A stretch of DNA of 64,000 nt from Rhynchopus sp. YZ270_cl-10 (GCA_964035575.1 OZ037895.1:124001-188000); one strand, 5' to 3'; shown: positions 1 through 11,272, counted from the stretch's first letter. The notes: a model not told the origin generated them from the letters alone. Program-made: numbers and translations.

Positions 1-1070
1 ACTTGAATGTGATCAGAAAATTGGGTGGTGGTGCAGAGATTAGGTTATAACTACTGAAGAAACAGAACAAAGAACAGAATCCTTTGAAAAGATGAACATG
101 CTTCTGGCACACACATCTTAAAAAAGGTGTGAAGTTGGTGCAATAAAAAAACGCCCTTGAGGACGTTGATACACCATAGAAGGTTGGTAAAAGACGTGTT
201 TGACTGGGCGAACCGTAGGCACTGGCCATGAGGCTCACCCTCGTAACAACAAAAGGCTCCTCGAAGCACGCCCGCAGTCCATGCGGACCTCGTAGCATCA
301 CAAAAGGGGCGTAACCTCCGTTGCCTACAAAGAAAACACCATGGGGTGGCCTTAGGCCGTGCCCACACATTGCACACCTGGTTTTTGCTATGGAAACAGC
401 AGCTCAGAAACGGTCCTTCTACATACGCTCTATCGCATGTCCGAACAGGAACAGTCGGAAAGGAAGGTTCAGCACGAGCACGAGCTCGTGGTGACTACGG
501 TGCGTTAGTCACTTTTTAAAAAAAGCTTGTGATGAGATGAAATTCATTGAATGTGCACACACATTTAAAAAAAAGACAAGTGTTGGTGCAAACGACTCTT
601 AGAGAACGCAGGCACTCACGTTTCCATGGGTGATCGAACCCCGGAGTACAAGATAAAAAATAGTAACTCTGATAGGTAAGTAAAAGGAAGGTTCGCAGAT
701 TGCACACTTACCCTGTTGGGGGTGATGAGCTTCGTGCTCAGAGTATAATAGCAGTCACCGATAAACAAAGAAAAGGCTACAGCAAAAACCTCAGCCAAGC
801 CTCTCGCGCTTCGTCACCTTGCACACAATAAGTGGGATAGAAAAGGTACGCTGGGGGGAGCATATAACACAAATAACATATCGAACTGCATCGCAACGCC
901 CCATCAGAACGCAAAAGCTGGAAAGAAGATGACACACAAGATCTATTTGCACATCACATACACCTCTCTCTCTCTCTCTCTCTCTCCTCCCCCTCTCTTT
1001 TCAACAGCTTTTTCCTTTGAAAACATATTTGGGCAAAACTGTATCTGAATCCCAAGACCAGAGAGGCAAC
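1..1070. other. Gene-free spacer at window edge
   Basis: I see no gene here. The stretch holds degenerate copies of the short spacer modules found throughout the window: a GATGAA...GCACACACATCTT hairpin module at about 98-122, a similar one at about 536-565, and modules of the form GTGCAAACGACTCTTAGAGAACGCAGGCAC at about 585-615. A CT dinucleotide run lies at about 963-989, just downstream of the PFR stop codon on the transcribed strand. A match to the tRNA B-box consensus at about 628-642 (minus strand) has no accompanying acceptor stem or A box. Confidence 0.6.
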
Positions 1071-3692
1071 CTACACTTCGACCCCACTTGAGGCCCCCCC
1101 TTTGCTCCCTTTTCTCGCACCACTGCGAGGCTTCGAAGGCGGGGAGGGGTTCAGGGTGCGTGGCTGTGTTGGGGGTGGTGGGGTGAGGTCTTCACCTTTG
1201 TCTGCACTTTGCGCTGCTGCGCTGAGTGCACGGGACGATGGAGTACCGCCTAGGACGCGACGGGCGGCTATTGTGGCAGAGGAAGAAGCGGTGGCATCCA
1301 GCACGACACGGTCCAGGTCACGCTCCACAGTGTCAGCAGGCGACGACAACACACCCGCAGCACCCTTCCCGACCGCCTCCACAGCACTCCGCACCTCCCC
1401 TTCCACACCTTTCGTCCCGCTTGTGGTGTGCGACAAGGCAAACTCCAGCCTCGCAGCCTCGCACTCCATTCTACTGCGTAGGCCCTGCTGTGCAAAGGTT
1501 CTGCGTCGTTCCTTCATAGCTTCCCCCGCTTCTTCGGCGCTGGGATGCACAAAAGCAACGTTCGCAGCACGCAACGCTGCCTCAGTTGGCGCAAACGCAA
1601 GAGCCTCGACACGTTGCAGCTCTCTGAGGCAGTCGACCTGGTCCAAAAGCTCTCGTTTTGTATCAGAGTAGAGAGTGCGAAGCTGCCAGGACGCACCCAT
1701 GCCATCGTCGAGGCGTGCCACGTACAGCTGGTTGCGCTGTATGAGGTCGCCTGCCTTGACGTGGAGGGAGCGGAAGAGCTCAAGCTCCTTGCGGTGCACC
1801 TCTGTGCGCAGCTCGTGGAGCTGATGTTTCGCCCCCTTGCGCTGTGCACGCACCCCCTTATCCGTGCCGCGCACCACCGTGTCCTGGACGAACTCAATCA
1901 AAGACAGCGCTACCTCGTTATTCGCAAGCTGGTTCTGCAGCAGCCCGATGTGCGCCTCTGCACGCGCAACAAGCTTCTGCAGGGAGAGCTTGCGCACGGT
2001 CTCCTCCACAACACGCGCGACACGGGTTTTGATCTCAGTGCGGCGTTCCTCGCCGAGGCGGGAGAGGTCTTCCTGTTGGTGGTGTAGGTAGTGGTGTCAT
2101 CAAGGTGCCATACATGATTGGTGCGTTAGAGTAACGTGTAGTGTAGCACAGTGAAATCATGAATCCTGACATCGCCCTCTGGAGGAAAAAGTGAGTTCGA
2201 ACGTGACGGGGGGATATGTATGTTTCTCTGTGCACACATCTTTAAGCCCTCACATCACTATTGGTATCGTGAGGGAACGCGCTGGGGTTAGAAAATTTTG
2301 AGAAAAGCTCTCTCTTCATATAGGGGATACTCAGGGTAATGCACACAATTCCTCCTCAAAGAGATGCCTCAGCATAGCGTATATATTAAAGGTTTTGTTG
2401 TTTTGGTCATCATGGTCGTTGTGGGATGGAGTCGAATCTAGCGAGGCTTTTGACACTTGTCAGGCAACCAGAAGCCTGCAAGAAACACGAGCACTGCAGA
2501 GTCGGCATGGATAGGATAATACACAACAGTCCACCTGATTTTACCCCGCGTACAGGCGCGTATAGGGCTGTACGCGCCTCTCCGCGGGGTAAAAATCAGG
2601 TGGACAGTGTTTGAAAAAAAACAAACAAATCTTTCAAAAAAAAAAGTATACCTCAACCGTGAAGAGCCGTTCCCAGCATTTATCCTGCTGGCCTGCATTA
2701 ATCTTGAGGCGCTCATCAGACCCACGCTTCCACTCATCGAAGAGTTGCTCCGCTTCGTCTCCTGTTGTCCGCGAGGCTTCGATGCGGTCCTGCACACACA
2801 CGATGTCGTCCTTGCAGGTGTGCGTCACTGCGTGCACATGAAGCGTTTGTGTGTCCAACGCCTCCACTGCCGCCTGCTTGACGGCCTCAGCCCTGGGCTT
2901 GTAGCATGAGTTGGTGTCGATGAGGGCAGAGAGAATAGACGCCTTGCTGCGGAGCAGCTTCAGCACCTTCGAGAAGGCTTCGAAGATGTCTTCGTACCTC
3001 TCTGCCAGCCAGCGGTGCCGCTGGATTGCCGTGTGCATGCCTTTGCGCGGCCCACCACCACCCTCCCCCCCACTCTCCAACCTCTGCTTCAACAGCACCC
3101 CCGACGTCCACCGCGCCTCCTCCGCATCCGTATCGTTGCAGAGCTTTGTCACCCTTTCGATGCCGAGGTCGACTTCGTGGCTTAATTGGGTGGTTTCGTT
3201 GTGCGGCCGCCTTTCGTTCATGTAGTCTTGAAGTAGCTCTACTGTGGGAAGGCATGGTTCCGTGTACAGTGAGGCATCTACCTGTGTGCCTGCGCTGCGT
3301 AAAGCGAGGTCCTGAGCCTTGCTCCGGAGGGTGTCGATGAGAGTACGGAAGATGCGGATCCGCTCCTCATTTGAGGACAGTGTTTTGAGGGAGTGCAGTT
3401 TCTCCGCAAGGTCATGAAGGGACTGCAGTCTCGGCTCCTGGTGTGGGTCGGCAAGCACCTCGATGGCCTGCTTCAGGCCCCACTCCGCCTTCAGTTCAGC
3501 ATGCGAAACATCAGCAAGATCGACCCCTTGAGCCATCTCCACCCTTCGAAGCTGCTCCTCACCATCTGCAAGCCGATCACAGCATCGACGGTACAATGCG
3601 CGCATCTCTCCAAGCGATGTAGTGACAGAAGAATCCGCTTTCGCAACGCATTCTTGCGCAGCAAGGTGTAAGTCTATTACTTCAGAAGACAT
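1071..3692 (-). CDS. Paraflagellar rod protein (PFR family), two exons
   Basis: Structural protein of the paraflagellar rod, the lattice beside the axoneme in euglenozoan flagella. Exon 1 is 2652-3692 (347 codons from the ATG at 3692) and exon 2 is 1071-2072 (333 codons plus stop). Splicing GAG|GTATAC to CAACAG|GAA is phase 0 and gives 680 residues, close to the length of known PFR proteins. The splice joins a helical stretch, DKCWERLFTVE to EDLSRLGEERRTE. From memory of kinetoplastid PFR proteins this matches their conserved segment, as do LRTEVHRKELELFRSLH and the later VAFVHPSAEE. Exon 2 has no ATG near its start, which supports cis-splicing. The C-terminal 60 residues are Pro/Ser/Lys-rich. 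The start follows a very long pyrimidine tract. The family assignment is strong; which PFR paralogue this is cannot be said. Confidence 0.9.
2073..2651 (-). other. Intron of the PFR gene, 579 bp
   Basis: GT-AG intron, phase 0. The donor is GAG|GTATAC followed by ten T residues; the acceptor is CACCAACAG. It is the longest intron in the window and carries a perfect-looking hairpin element (2526-2608) and a hairpin module of the GTGCACACATCTT type at about 2204-2240. Confidence 0.85.
2526..2608. repeat. MITE-like hairpin inside PFR intron
   Basis: Inverted repeat with arms reading CCACCTGATTTTACCCCGCG on one side and its complement, with one extra A, on the other. The arms continue into CAGGCGCGTA / TACGCGCCT, leaving a loop of about 9 bases. 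Almost the whole 83 bp can fold into one hairpin. It is much more GC-rich than the surrounding intron, which suggests an insertion. No clear target-site duplication was found. Confidence 0.7.
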
Positions 3693-4008
3693 GGTTGGGG
3701 GAGAGGGAAATAAGTTTTGAGTTTATAAGGGAAAGGAGGAGAAGAAGAAGAATTCAAAGGGGAAAGGATGAGGATGAGGAGGAGGAGGAGGAGGAGGAGG
3801 AGGAGGAGGAGGAGGAGGGGGAGGAGGGGGATGAGGATGAGGAGGAGGAGGGGGATGAGGATGAGGAGGAGGAGGGGGATGAGGATGAGGAGGAGGAGGG
3901 GGATGAGGATGAGGAGGAGGAGGAGGGGGATGAGGAGGAGGAGGAGGAGGGGGAATGAAGGTTATGGGGGGTAGAAAAATGTTGTGTTGAAATTTAGGAA
4001 AAATAATC
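3693..4008 (-). promoter_or_regulatory. AG-free pyrimidine tract upstream of PFR start
   Basis: On the transcribed strand the 316 bases before the PFR ATG contain no AG dinucleotide. About 190 of them (3768-3958) are a C/T minisatellite built from CCTCCTCAT-type units, with four near-identical copies of a 27-base unit. In euglenozoans a pyrimidine tract followed by AG directs spliced-leader addition. Here the first AG upstream of the ATG is at about 4008, and the next one downstream lies in codon 4 of the gene. The tract is probably the trans-splicing signal, or a long pyrimidine-rich 5' UTR. Confidence 0.5.
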
Positions 4009-4275
4009 TGCATTTTTGAGTGTTTTGTTTTTTGGGGAGAGGATTTTTGAAAATATAAAAGGAGGGGGTATTTGGGGTTTGTAAATTCCAAAAAGGCGAG
4101 AATTCAAGAATGAAGAAATGGCAAAATATCAGTGGCGCGGCTGCCAAAAAAAAATTAGTCAGGTAGTCAGCATCGCAAAACCCTACTTCGATGTGGGGAA
4201 TAAAAAAAATGGCAAAAAATCTGGCAAAAAAAAAAATTGTTCGTAAGAAACAAGAATCTTTTTAACCTTTTTGTG
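4009..4275. other. Spacer between NEK kinase stop and PFR leader
   Basis: AT-rich sequence with several homopolymeric A runs and a few scattered TTTTTTG stretches. I see no gene or recognisable repeat. On the transcribed strand this would be the kinase 3' UTR and the PFR trans-splice region. Confidence 0.5.
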
Positions 4276-6907
4276 TTAGATACATGACGTGCAATAGAGG
4301 AGCTGCGAAAAGAGTGGTAGGAGTGCTTTGTGTGCGTCCAGCAGGCTTGCCGCAGCGCTGTCGTCGCCTGCTTCGAGCGCGGCGAAGGCGTTGGTGAAGA
4401 GGGGCGCACCAAGCTGCGCGACAAGATGCTCTCGGATGGCCGCCGCCTTCTCCTGCATATCGTTGTCGCACGATACGAACGGCTGCGCACCACCCCCGCC
4501 ACCTCCTCCTCCCCCCTCACCCTCCTCAAAGTAGTCATCCTCATCACACTCCGCAAGCTCTGTGCTCATCACCTTCAACCTTAACAACACATCCCTGTAC
4601 TGATCCTCACAGGACACCAGTGGTGGTTCTGGTGGCGGGTCCACTGCGGGTGGGGGTGGGGGTGGGGGTGGTGGTGGTGGTGCGTCCGCTCTCTCCCCGG
4701 GATGCAGTGCCCGCCGCTGAGCGACGCCAGCAGGGAGGTCGTCGAGACAGCGTGGTGTGCCCTGAGGAGGAGGAGGAGGTGGTGGCTGTGGCTGGGGTGG
4801 TGGTGGTGGTGGTGGCGGCGGTGGTGTCTGTGCTGGCTCCTCCCCGCGCATTGCCTCCTGCTTGCGCCGCATGCACTCAATGGCATGTTGGCGCTGCTCC
4901 CACAATTCTTCTGCTGCAGATTGCTGTGCGTCAGAGGGACCCTCAAAATGTTCCTGTGGGTGATAGGGGTTGGGCACAAAAAATTGAACAATCCCGAAAA
5001 CTTTTTGTGTACCATTCCTGAGAACGGAAAGAAAATATTTACGGTCCTGCCTAACTCTAAAAAAATGGAGTCTGCGGGGCAGGAAAGTTGCCTTAAGGTA
5101 CACCCTCATTGAAATAACATTGCGTACTAATGGTATACTCCAACACTGCCCCATTTTTTTCCCATACCAATGCCTGGTCGAGGTCTACCCTCTTAGCCTG
5201 TGCATGCAGGCCTGCTCCTATGCCTGGTGGTGGTCGGTACTGTTTCACCTCGACCCTCTCTACCTTCTGTGCATGCTGTGCGGGCTGTGGGGCCACCTCT
5301 TGCATGAGGCGCTGTGCGTAGCCCTCTTGTGCCATGATGCGCGACTCGTCACCTTGGAAAGGGTTGCAAGGCTTGTTGCGGTTCATCTGTGCAGCCAGCT
5401 TTGCCTCCAGGTATGCCGCGGCTGCAGGGTCTGCTGGGAGGCCCTTCATCTGTGCAAACTTCGACGGTGTGTCGTCCATCTGCCTGCGCAGCTCGTCGAC
5501 GTGCCCTTCTACCTGCAGCCACCCACACCGCTCAGAGGGCGCGCTGTGGCGCCGTGCCTTTGCCTGCTGATGCTTCTCCTCACGCTGTATCTCCTCACGA
5601 CGTTCCTGCATATCCCTCTCGAAGCCTTGCTGTCGCAGTACCCGTTCGTTGCGTCGTTGTTCGAGATGAGCGGTTCGCGCCTCTTGAGCTTGTTTTTGCT
5701 GTTCGCGTCGTTTCCGTTCTCCTTGTTGTCTGTCGTTTTCTCGTCGTATTGCGTCTTGCATGCGACGTTCCATTTGTTCCTTTTGTTGCGCAGCTTGGCG
5801 TCGGAGATGTTCGGTTCTGTCGCCTCCACTGGCAGGACGGTCTGGGGTAGAGGCAGGGGCAGGGGAGGAGACAGGATGGTTGATGTTCCGTACCGGGGTT
5901 TTTGGTGCAGCGCGCATCTCTGGACTGCTATTCGCTCGCACCACCCGAGGCCCCCGCTCCTTCCCCTCCTTCTGCTTCTCCGCAAGCAGCCTCGCCAGCT
6001 TGTCGTTGACCTGCACACTGTTCTCTCGGCTGTCCTTTTCCACCTTCTTCTCCACCTTCTTCTCTACCCTAGGTTTGGACGCTGCCGGGCCGGATTCAAC
6101 GAGGAGCTGCGCCCGCTTCCGTATGCTCTCCATGCACAGCACTCTATTGATGCTTGGCCGAAATTTTGGGTCACGTTGTAACAGATCTGCAACAAGGTTC
6201 CGGATGTAGCTCGGTACACTCTTCGGGATCTGCCTATACGCCCCTTTAACAATCTTTTGCAAAAGCGCCTGCATCGACCCGCCATTAAAAGCATGCTGCA
6301 ATGTACACAACTCATACAGCACACACCCTACAGACCAGACATCGCTTTTGTTGTTGTACGGTCTGTTTTGGCAGAGCTCTGGGGAAAAATAGTATGGGGT
6401 ACCACACATGGTTCTTGCTAACGCCATGGTGTTTTGGAGGGAGGTGGATATTCCGAAATCGCCGAGTTTGACGACAGGGTGTGTTGGGTGTGAGGTGAGG
6501 AAGATGTTCTGGGTTTTTAGGTCGCGGTGGAGGATGTGTTGGTCGTGGAGGTGCTTCATGGCGAGGCAGAGCTGGAGGAATATGTGCATGATTTCTGCCT
6601 CGGGGAGGAGTACATTGCGACGTGCCTTCAGCTTAGCACTGAGGTCGCCTCCGTCAGCATACTCCATGACTATACAGAGCTTGCTCGAATCCTTGAAGCT
6701 GTTCAGATACTGCACAATATTCGGGTGGTGCAGCCTCCGCAGAATCCGGATCTCATTTTCAGCTTCGGTCTGCTCCTTCTTACTAAGCTGCGACAACTGA
6801 ATCCGTTTCATCACAACAAGCGCTCCGTTGTGCCGTACCAACACAGCCTCGCCAAACGACCCCTTCCCAATCACTTTAACCTTTTCATAATCTCGAAGGC
6901 TCGTCAT
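4276..6907 (-). CDS. NEK-family serine/threonine protein kinase, two exons
   Basis: NIMA-related kinase, a family often tied to cilia, basal bodies and cell cycle. Exon 1 is 5168-6907 and exon 2 is 4276-4953; splicing TTG|GTATGG to CACAG|GAA is phase 0 and gives 805 residues. Catalytic motifs are intact: glycine loop GKGSFG (residues 14-19), Lys34 in VVMKRI, HRDLKTQN (127-134), DFGIS (150-154) and the activation segment MCGTPYYFSPE. The stretch YNNKSDVWSVGCVLYELCTL closely resembles NEK1/NEK5-type kinases. A long charged coiled coil follows the domain, then a tail with two poly-Pro tracts and a run of nine glycines. I chose the ATG at 6907 because it precedes the kinase domain by 12 residues; the open frame further upstream is repeat sequence. 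An oligo(A)-tailed repeat abuts this ATG. Confidence 0.92.
4954..5167 (-). other. Intron of NEK kinase gene, 214 bp
   Basis: Phase 0, donor GTATGG, acceptor CACCCACAG. Without splicing, the kinase frame runs into the repeat and stops at 5093. Its middle is a repeat homologous to USP intron 1. Confidence 0.85.
5052..5142 (-). repeat. Introner-like element, copy 1 (NEK intron)
   Basis: About 90 bp shared with the first intron of the USP gene (51920-52007) in the same orientation relative to each gene. Common blocks on the sense strand are GGAGTRTACCATTRGTA, ATGTTATTTCAATGA, AAGGCAACTT / GAGGCAACTT, and ACTCCATTTT followed by a complementary (T)GGAGT or AGAGT. I estimate about three quarters identity by eye. 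The two host genes are unrelated. Confidence 0.7.
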
Positions 6908-6962
6908 TTTTTTTTGATAAATTGTTGGTAGTTTTGGGGTTGTGTTGCCGTGCAATCTCCAC
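6908..6962 (-). repeat. Oligo(A)-ended short element (family B) abutting the kinase ATG
   Basis: Sense-strand sequence runs GTGGAGATTGCACGGCAACACAACC ... CAACAATTTATCAAAAAAAAA (middle omitted) and its A-run directly touches the ATG, so it forms the end of the kinase 5' UTR. Related copies lie at 11615-11692, 13048-13120 and 43921-43990, with more distant ones at 9547-9590, 15011-15066 and 60721-60754. Confidence 0.65.
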
Positions 6963-7002
6963 TTTTTTTTAGAGGTTGCCAATCCGAGGCTAGCTAAAAA
7001 AG

Positions 7003-7036
7003 GTTGAAATACAAAGCCCTCTCGGAGCAGTGTACC
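7003..7036. repeat. Family A module upstream of NEK kinase
   Basis: Plus-strand copy of TTGAAATACAAAGCCCTCTC ... CAGTGTACC. The same module occurs at 23001-23037, 33482-33518, 38751-38784, 42726-42753, 56770-56807 and 63753-63788. On the gene-sense strand it is followed by CAACCTTTTTTAG, which could serve as a trans-splice acceptor for the kinase mRNA. Confidence 0.65.
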
Positions 7037-7544
7037 AAAAAAAAAAGGAATATAAGTTGGTGAACGAGAAACTGAAAAGAGAAATAAATCGTAAAAAAGA
7101 GGCTCCACTTACGTGGAGTACATTTGAAGTGGTGGTGGAGGGGGAGGATTTTGTGTAAAATGAGGTGTCTGGAAAATGTGTAGAACGTTAGATAGAAAAG
7201 GAGGGGGTTTTTTGAGATTAGGACCAAAAAAAAGGGTGAGGAAAACGGTGTTTTTCAAATTTCAGCTATTCTTGGTTATTTCGGGGGGTTTTTTTTCGTT
7301 CTGCTTTTGAGAAATATATCTGACAAGAAAAAGAGAGAAAAGTTGCGATGAATATGCCTCACGGTGCATACACATCAGATCAGGCAAAAAAAAAAAAAAA
7401 ATGGTTTTTTTTAGTGTATTTTTCATCCATAATGCGCTGCGAAGACACAGCTTATATGAGGAGGGGGGTTTTCTTGCTGAAGGGCAATATGAGCTTTTGT
7501 TTACAGGCCCACCGTCACCCCCCACCAAAAAGAAAGAAGGAAGA

Positions 7545-7580
7545 TTCGTAAGATGAATGTGCCTCTCGTGCACACATGCT
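7545..7580. repeat. Hairpin module, family D
   Basis: TAAGATGAATGTGCCTCTC then GTGCACACAT. The stem TGTGC/GCACA closes a CTCTCGT loop. Related copies lie at about 98-122, 2204-2240, 13690-13735, 14861-14900 and 39985-40018. Confidence 0.6.
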
Positions 7581-8100
7581 CATCACTATCGTTATCGTGC
7601 TGGAACACACATGGGTTTGAAGTCTGGTTTGACACACCATTTGTTCTTGCTTTTTTTGATAATTTGTCTTAGTGTAGCTGCCTTATAGCTGGGAGTCACT
7701 GTTCTTATTTTTTGAACTAAACAGTGCAAAAAGCCCTCAGATAACTACACTGTAGGGACACAACACGACAATCACAGGAAAGAGAGAAGAGAGAAACGAG
7801 AAAGAGGGTTTGATAGAAGAAAAAAAAAGCCTAAGAAAAAAGCTGTTCTGCTTGACCGTTCACCTTTGAAGAAAAAAAACTATAAACACTAGAGCTATTT
7901 AATGTGTCTGATCTTGTGTAAATGCCTATTTGAGGCATTCTACAGCAGGGCCGACCCTGTGTACCATTGGATGCATCAACCAACCTTCAGGTCAGTGCAA
8001 TGACTATTGGTACGACTGTGTCGCCGTACTGTGGCGCACAACCACCCCCCCGGTTGTGAAAAGAACAAATGGGTGAGAGCAGAAGCATATAAAAAGAAAG

Positions 8101-8145
8101 AAAAATTTTATAAAATGATCCTAAGCCTCTCTGTGCTTAGATTTA
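8101..8145. repeat. Hairpin module, family C
   Basis: TATAAAATGATCCTAAGC, then loop CTCTCTGT, then GCTTAGA. Stem CTAAGC/GCTTAG. Same orientation as the other copies. Confidence 0.65.
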
Positions 8146-8727
8146 AAAAAAAAAAAACGGGGTGTGCTGTGGATACGGGGGATGCGGGGGATGACGCTCC
8201 TGGAACTCCTGGAAAAAGAGACTCTGGGGGAACCTTTGAACAATGGGTGGGCCTCATTGGCGCACACCCCAAACCAGGGGGGTAAACTTTGAAATGTTCA
8301 CCTGAAACTCACCAATTGCCTTGAAACCTGGTTGGAGTTTGGTGGTATGAAAACCCCCCCCAAAACTCCCAAATTTTCAAAAATCTGGTGGAATCTGGAA
8401 TATGGCTTTGACATGCAACGCCATCTTTGTGACCCGCGTAAGTACTATACTATTTCGTGTTAGGATCCTGTACAGACGGCACACCTTAATCCATAAAGAG
8501 TGTGGCAAGGTGTGTTGACCCTGGTCTGACCTCTTATTCTTATATACAAAGCGAGAAGACAGAGGTTTCACTAATGAGAGAGGGAGGTAAAAAGAAAAAT
8601 AAACTAGAAAGGCCGTAGTTATGTGTCAAGACATTGAAAAGGATGCAGGGGGGTAAATACCCCCCAAATTGCAACAAAGACTAATGTCGACAGAGTAATA
8701 AAGAACAAAAACTAAAATGGTACTTTC

Positions 8728-8836
8728 GGAAGTCGGTCAACGACCTGTCAGCGACGTGTCACGACCTGTCGGTGACCTGTCAATATCAGGGGGTGTGTGT
8801 ATAGAGTCCCTGTGTCAGCGACCTGTCAATATCGAC
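8728..8836. repeat. Degenerate CGACCTGTC direct repeats
   Basis: At least five spaced copies of (G)CGACSTGTCA. Two are extended to CGACCTGTCAATATC (about 8788 and 8818). They sit next to the palindromic element at 8862-8971. Confidence 0.6.
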
Positions 8837-8861
8837 CCCTCCCGGAGCACCATAAAAGGGA

Positions 8862-8971
8862 AAAATTCATATTGGAACTGAAACTTTGGGGAACCGGTTC
8901 CCCCAGGGGTTCCCAGGTTCCCGGTTCCGAAATGACCGGTTCCCCAAAGTTCCGGTTCCAATATGAATTTT
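8862..8971. repeat. MITE-like palindromic element, 110 bp
   Basis: Terminal arms of 37 bp (8862-8898 and 8935-8971) begin AAAATTCATATTGGAAC and are inverted with two or three mismatches. The centre is rich in GGTTCC/GGAACC and is itself palindromic. No coding capacity. Confidence 0.75.
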
Positions 8972-8991
8972 ACCCAAACTAAAAAGAAAGA

Positions 8992-9039
8992 AAAAGTTTA
9001 TAAGATGAACCTAAGCCTCTCACGCTTAGTCACCTTTTT
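8992..9039. repeat. Hairpin module, family C (clear copy)
   Basis: AGTTTATAAGATGAACCTAAGC, split here as AGTTTATAAGATGA + ACCTAAGC, then loop CTCTCAC, then GCTTAGTCACC and a T-run. The six-base stem CTAAGC/GCTTAG is perfect. A nearly identical copy with a two-base bulge is at 19728-19778. Confidence 0.7.
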
Positions 9040-9546
9040 GTATATTAGAAACATATAAGAGCCTTTACACGAGACACACAAAAAGATGCACATATTTTCC
9101 CAAAATAAAAAAACGGCGGATTGTTTCCTGGGTGGTAAAACCCACCCCCCATCCGCCTTAGTCAGTAAACCTTTCCTCACCTTTCTTCAATTTCTTCTTT
9201 TTTGAAGAAAAATAAAAAAAAGAAAAGTGGTTCTTTGACAAAATGAGAACATCAACAATACAAAAACAAAAACAGTCCGTTTTTTTTCCCGCCAATAATT
9301 ATCATTTAATTATCGCACCAAAAACGAATCTGTTTCTTTTGTTTTCTCTTTCTTCCAGTGCATACCCCGAAGGGTCGAACACAATAACACAACAGCATGC
9401 AAGACGGATACTATGATTTGACAAAGACAGAGATTCCCATTTCTTAAACCCCTTCCCTTACAACGAAGGAAAAAGGGGGGTTACCTTAGACTACCAGATT
9501 GAACATACACCTCAATATACTTGGCCATGTCATCAAAAAGAAACGC

Positions 9547-9590
9547 TTTTTTTTGAAAACTTGGTTGTATTAGTGTAGCCGTGATCCACT
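9547..9590 (-). repeat. Family B element, short variant
   Basis: On the minus strand it reads GGCTACACTAATACAACCAAG, broken here as GGCTACACTAATACAA + CCAAGTTTTC, followed by eight A residues. It shares this end with 15011-15066 and, inverted, with 44405-44452. Confidence 0.6.
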
Positions 9591-10456
9591 AATACGCTTT
9601 TTTTTTGAATATTTTCAAACACAGCGTCGGCAATCCTAGAACTGTGTACGGGGTACACTTTAGACAGGTCGAGGGGGATATCATATTGGGGACAACACAG
9701 TGCACGCTACCCCCAAATACTGTTCCCTCCACCTGCACACAGTGTAATATATTAATGAGACCTTTGTAAACTGTTAGGACCAAATGGTTAGTTGATAGTG
9801 GTGCGAGGAAAGGGGGGTATTTTTGGTGTTTTCCTATTGATTTTGTGTTTTCCTTGATCATTGCTACTGATTACTACTGTGATTTGGGGGGTCTTTTATC
9901 ACTCAAAAAAGGTTGGAAAAATACGTTTGTATTTTTGGATTAAAACAGTTGATGAAAACCTAAGTCTCTTTCGTGTTTTGTCACCTAAAATGAGATAACT
10001 CAGGACAAAAAAAAATCGCAAAAAAAATCACCAAAAAAATACCCCAACCCTCAAAACATTTGGTCCAGGCTGATTCCCAAAGGCGTAACACTACGAACCC
10101 CATGCAACACAGTCCCCTCCCCTTCCCCCCTCCCCGCTGAAACAAAAAATTGCAAACGGTTCGCCATACAAAAAATTGTTTCAGCAAAAAAAACAAATTC
10201 GGTCCGTCTTTTTATATTTTATGTCTTGCACACATTTAATATTTTTTTGAAAACAATTTGGGGCTGAGAGAACGGGGGCAGGGATGGGAGGAGAGGGTGG
10301 CAGGGGGCGATGAGGGCTCATTGAGTCATCGGCAAAAGCATGAAAGCACTAATCAAAACAAGATAGGGGTTACATGTTGTGTGTGTGTGTGCGAGGGAGA
10401 TTTGCAGTAGGTGCACGGGGGGAGAAAAGGGCATACAAAAAAGGGAATCGCTATTT

Positions 10457-10530
10457 GATGCACGCACCTCCTGACTGACCCACGGTACGATGCCAGTCGT
10501 CTGGATGGAAGCAACAAAAGTACCCAAAAA
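10457..10530. repeat. Family E module, copy 1
   Basis: GCACCTCCTGACTGACCCAC then GGTACGATGCCAG and CGTCTGGATGGAAGCA, ending in AAAGTACCCA. It is about 80% identical by eye to the copy 290 bp further on. Confidence 0.65.
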
Positions 10531-10743
10531 AGTGTGCGCATGCTGTGCGTCTACAAACCAAAAACTCACTCGGAGACGTGTTGTTCTTGTGCTCAATATC
10601 GCCCAAAACAAAGGGGCTAGGATATTAAGAAAGGTTAAGATGAAAAATATGCCTCACAGTGTTTCGCAGACACATTATCAAAATTATCAAAATTATCAAA
10701 ATAATAAAAAGTTTTTAAACTGTTGTTTTGTTGAGTTTGTGGA

Positions 10744-10815
10744 AACAGGCACCTCCTCCTCCGACTGACCCACTGTACGATACCAGCCATCCGGATGAAA
10801 GCACAAAGTACCCAG
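10744..10815. repeat. Family E module, copy 2
   Basis: CACCTCCTCCTCCGACTGAC, CCACTGTACGATACCAG, CATCCGGATGAAAGCAC, AAAGTACCCAG. Shorter relatives are at 12759-12810 and 29528-29580. The palindrome CATCCGGATG is conserved in three copies. Confidence 0.65.
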
Positions 10816-11272
10816 ATTGTAAAAAAGATTGCCGCCCACCCGCAACGTTATATTTTTCGTTTAGAAAAAGAGAGAGAGGAGTTCTCTATTTTGCTATTCA
10901 CACCTCAAAAAAGGTTGGTGATCTCGTTGGATGATCGTCTCCGTGGGACACGTAACAGGCTGTGAGACCTTGTGAGAGCTTGTGAGAGTCTGTGAGAGCC
11001 TGTGAGAGCTTACTGAGAGCTAGTGAAAAAATCTCTCCCCGTTCATAGATCACCCAAAGGTGCTTGAGGATGAACAGTCACACAGTACACGCGCAGAACA
11101 TAGTACACGAAAAAAAGACACCTTTTTTCATATGATGGATCGCTAAAATGCATACCGTGAGTGAGAAACACTGTGCACATCCTTCTTCCAGATGTACGCC
11201 TTATGTTCTGTCGCACTACAACATCGCAGCGTTCGCTATAGAGTGTCCGTTGAAGCACAATAATAATAAAAA

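Noticed and set aside
625-645. tRNA B-box-like sequence (GGGGTTCGATCACC on the minus strand)
   Set aside because: No A box at suitable distance and no acceptor or anticodon stems can be formed around it.
3695-3958. Plus-strand frame made almost only of Glu and Asp
   Set aside because: It is the purine strand of the pyrimidine minisatellite upstream of PFR, not a protein.
5120-6181. Plus-strand open frame of about 350 codons
   Set aside because: Antisense of the NEK kinase C-terminal region, with no domain; Leu/Cys-rich composition reflects reversed Gln/Arg/Ala codons.
8862-8971. Palindrome as a replication origin or telomeric structure
   Set aside because: Size, inverted ends and GC-rich core fit a miniature transposon better; no telomeric TTAGGG-like arrays are nearby.
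9589-9861. Minus-strand frame of 90 codons in the gene-free region
   Set aside because: No start context, passes through a family B repeat, and no recognisable motif; most likely chance.
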